33,717 bases of DNA from Oceanivirga salmonicida (GTDB lineage: Bacteria > Fusobacteriota > Fusobacteriia > Fusobacteriales > Leptotrichiaceae): the NCBI RefSeq assembly GCF_001517915.1, contig NZ_LOQI01000012.1, positions 1-33,717 on the forward strand, written 5' to 3'. The position numbers and the translations under genes are program-made. Shown piece after piece: positions 33,707-33,717 of this stretch (positions are counted from its first letter, which is position 1; each line of letters starts with the position of its first letter). The notes beneath the pieces are model-generated. The model was not told where the DNA came from. It saw only the letters and a program-made list of their open reading frames with translations, and searched no databases.

Positions 33707-33717
33707 AGAAAAAAAAA

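Noticed and set aside
1-33717. CRISPR arrays, tRNA or rRNA genes
   Set aside because: I found no regularly spaced repeats and no cloverleaf or rRNA-like sequence in the intergenic gaps, which are short throughout.

Overview
This window is AT-rich, Gram-negative-type bacterial chromosome made up almost entirely of housekeeping genes. Base composition, the EF-Tu start (MAKQKFDRSKPHVNVG), the gene mix and the very A/T-biased codon use suggest a member of Fusobacteriota, probably Leptotrichiaceae (Streptobacillus / Sneathia / Leptotrichia relatives). That placement is inferred from overall appearance, not from a search. The window has no rRNA, no tRNA, no CRISPR array and no complete mobile element.

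Layout. (1) 1-1267: the 5' end of tuf runs leftward, and divergent from it is the operon rpsF-ssb-rpsR. That operon ends in a hairpin it shares with the convergent gene beyond. (2) 1259-2946: two leftward genes for exported repeat proteins (MORN-type and TPR-type), each with its own promoter. (3) 3116-10866: a rightward operon pcrA - two tandem NlpC/P60-like exported hydrolases - pth - Na/Pi cotransporter - pepA - ttcA, closed by a strong terminator. (4) 10868-24148: a very long leftward cluster, rpsB-tsf-(hairpin)-pyrH-frr-mreB-dut-EIIA(Glc)-MATE-whiA-alpha/beta hydrolase-cls-unknown-serS-GH25 lysozyme-CPBP protease. It starts at a good promoter with a structured leader and ends at a hairpin. 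(5) 24184-25958: nox-trxA, a small redox operon. (6) 26058-33527: a leftward operon hydrolase-like gene - gapN - ROK glucokinase - malQ - rarA - YdcZ-like - dusA, with a clear promoter and terminator. (7) 33528-33717: non-coding DNA ending in a strong hairpin plus T-tract, which may be the end of an insertion sequence cut by the window edge.

How the genes work together. Region 1 and the head of region 4 supply translation: S6, S18, S2, EF-Ts, RRF, SerRS, EF-Tu. The rest of region 4 deals with envelope and shape (MreB, cardiolipin synthase, lysozyme) and nucleotide supply (UMP kinase, dUTPase). Region 6 handles glucose and maltodextrin entry into glycolysis (MalQ frees glucose, ROK kinase phosphorylates it, GapN oxidises glyceraldehyde-3-phosphate to make NADPH). 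The Glc-type EIIA in region 4 belongs to PTS sugar uptake. Nox and thioredoxin manage oxygen and thiol stress.

I found no convincing new multi-gene system. The most notable points are local: an in-frame amber codon splitting the CPBP protease gene, a hydrolase-like protein whose nucleophile serine is glycine, a terminator-like hairpin between tsf and pyrH, a tandem pair of exported permuted-papain enzymes, a MalQ with an extra N-terminal segment, and the hairpin at the right edge.
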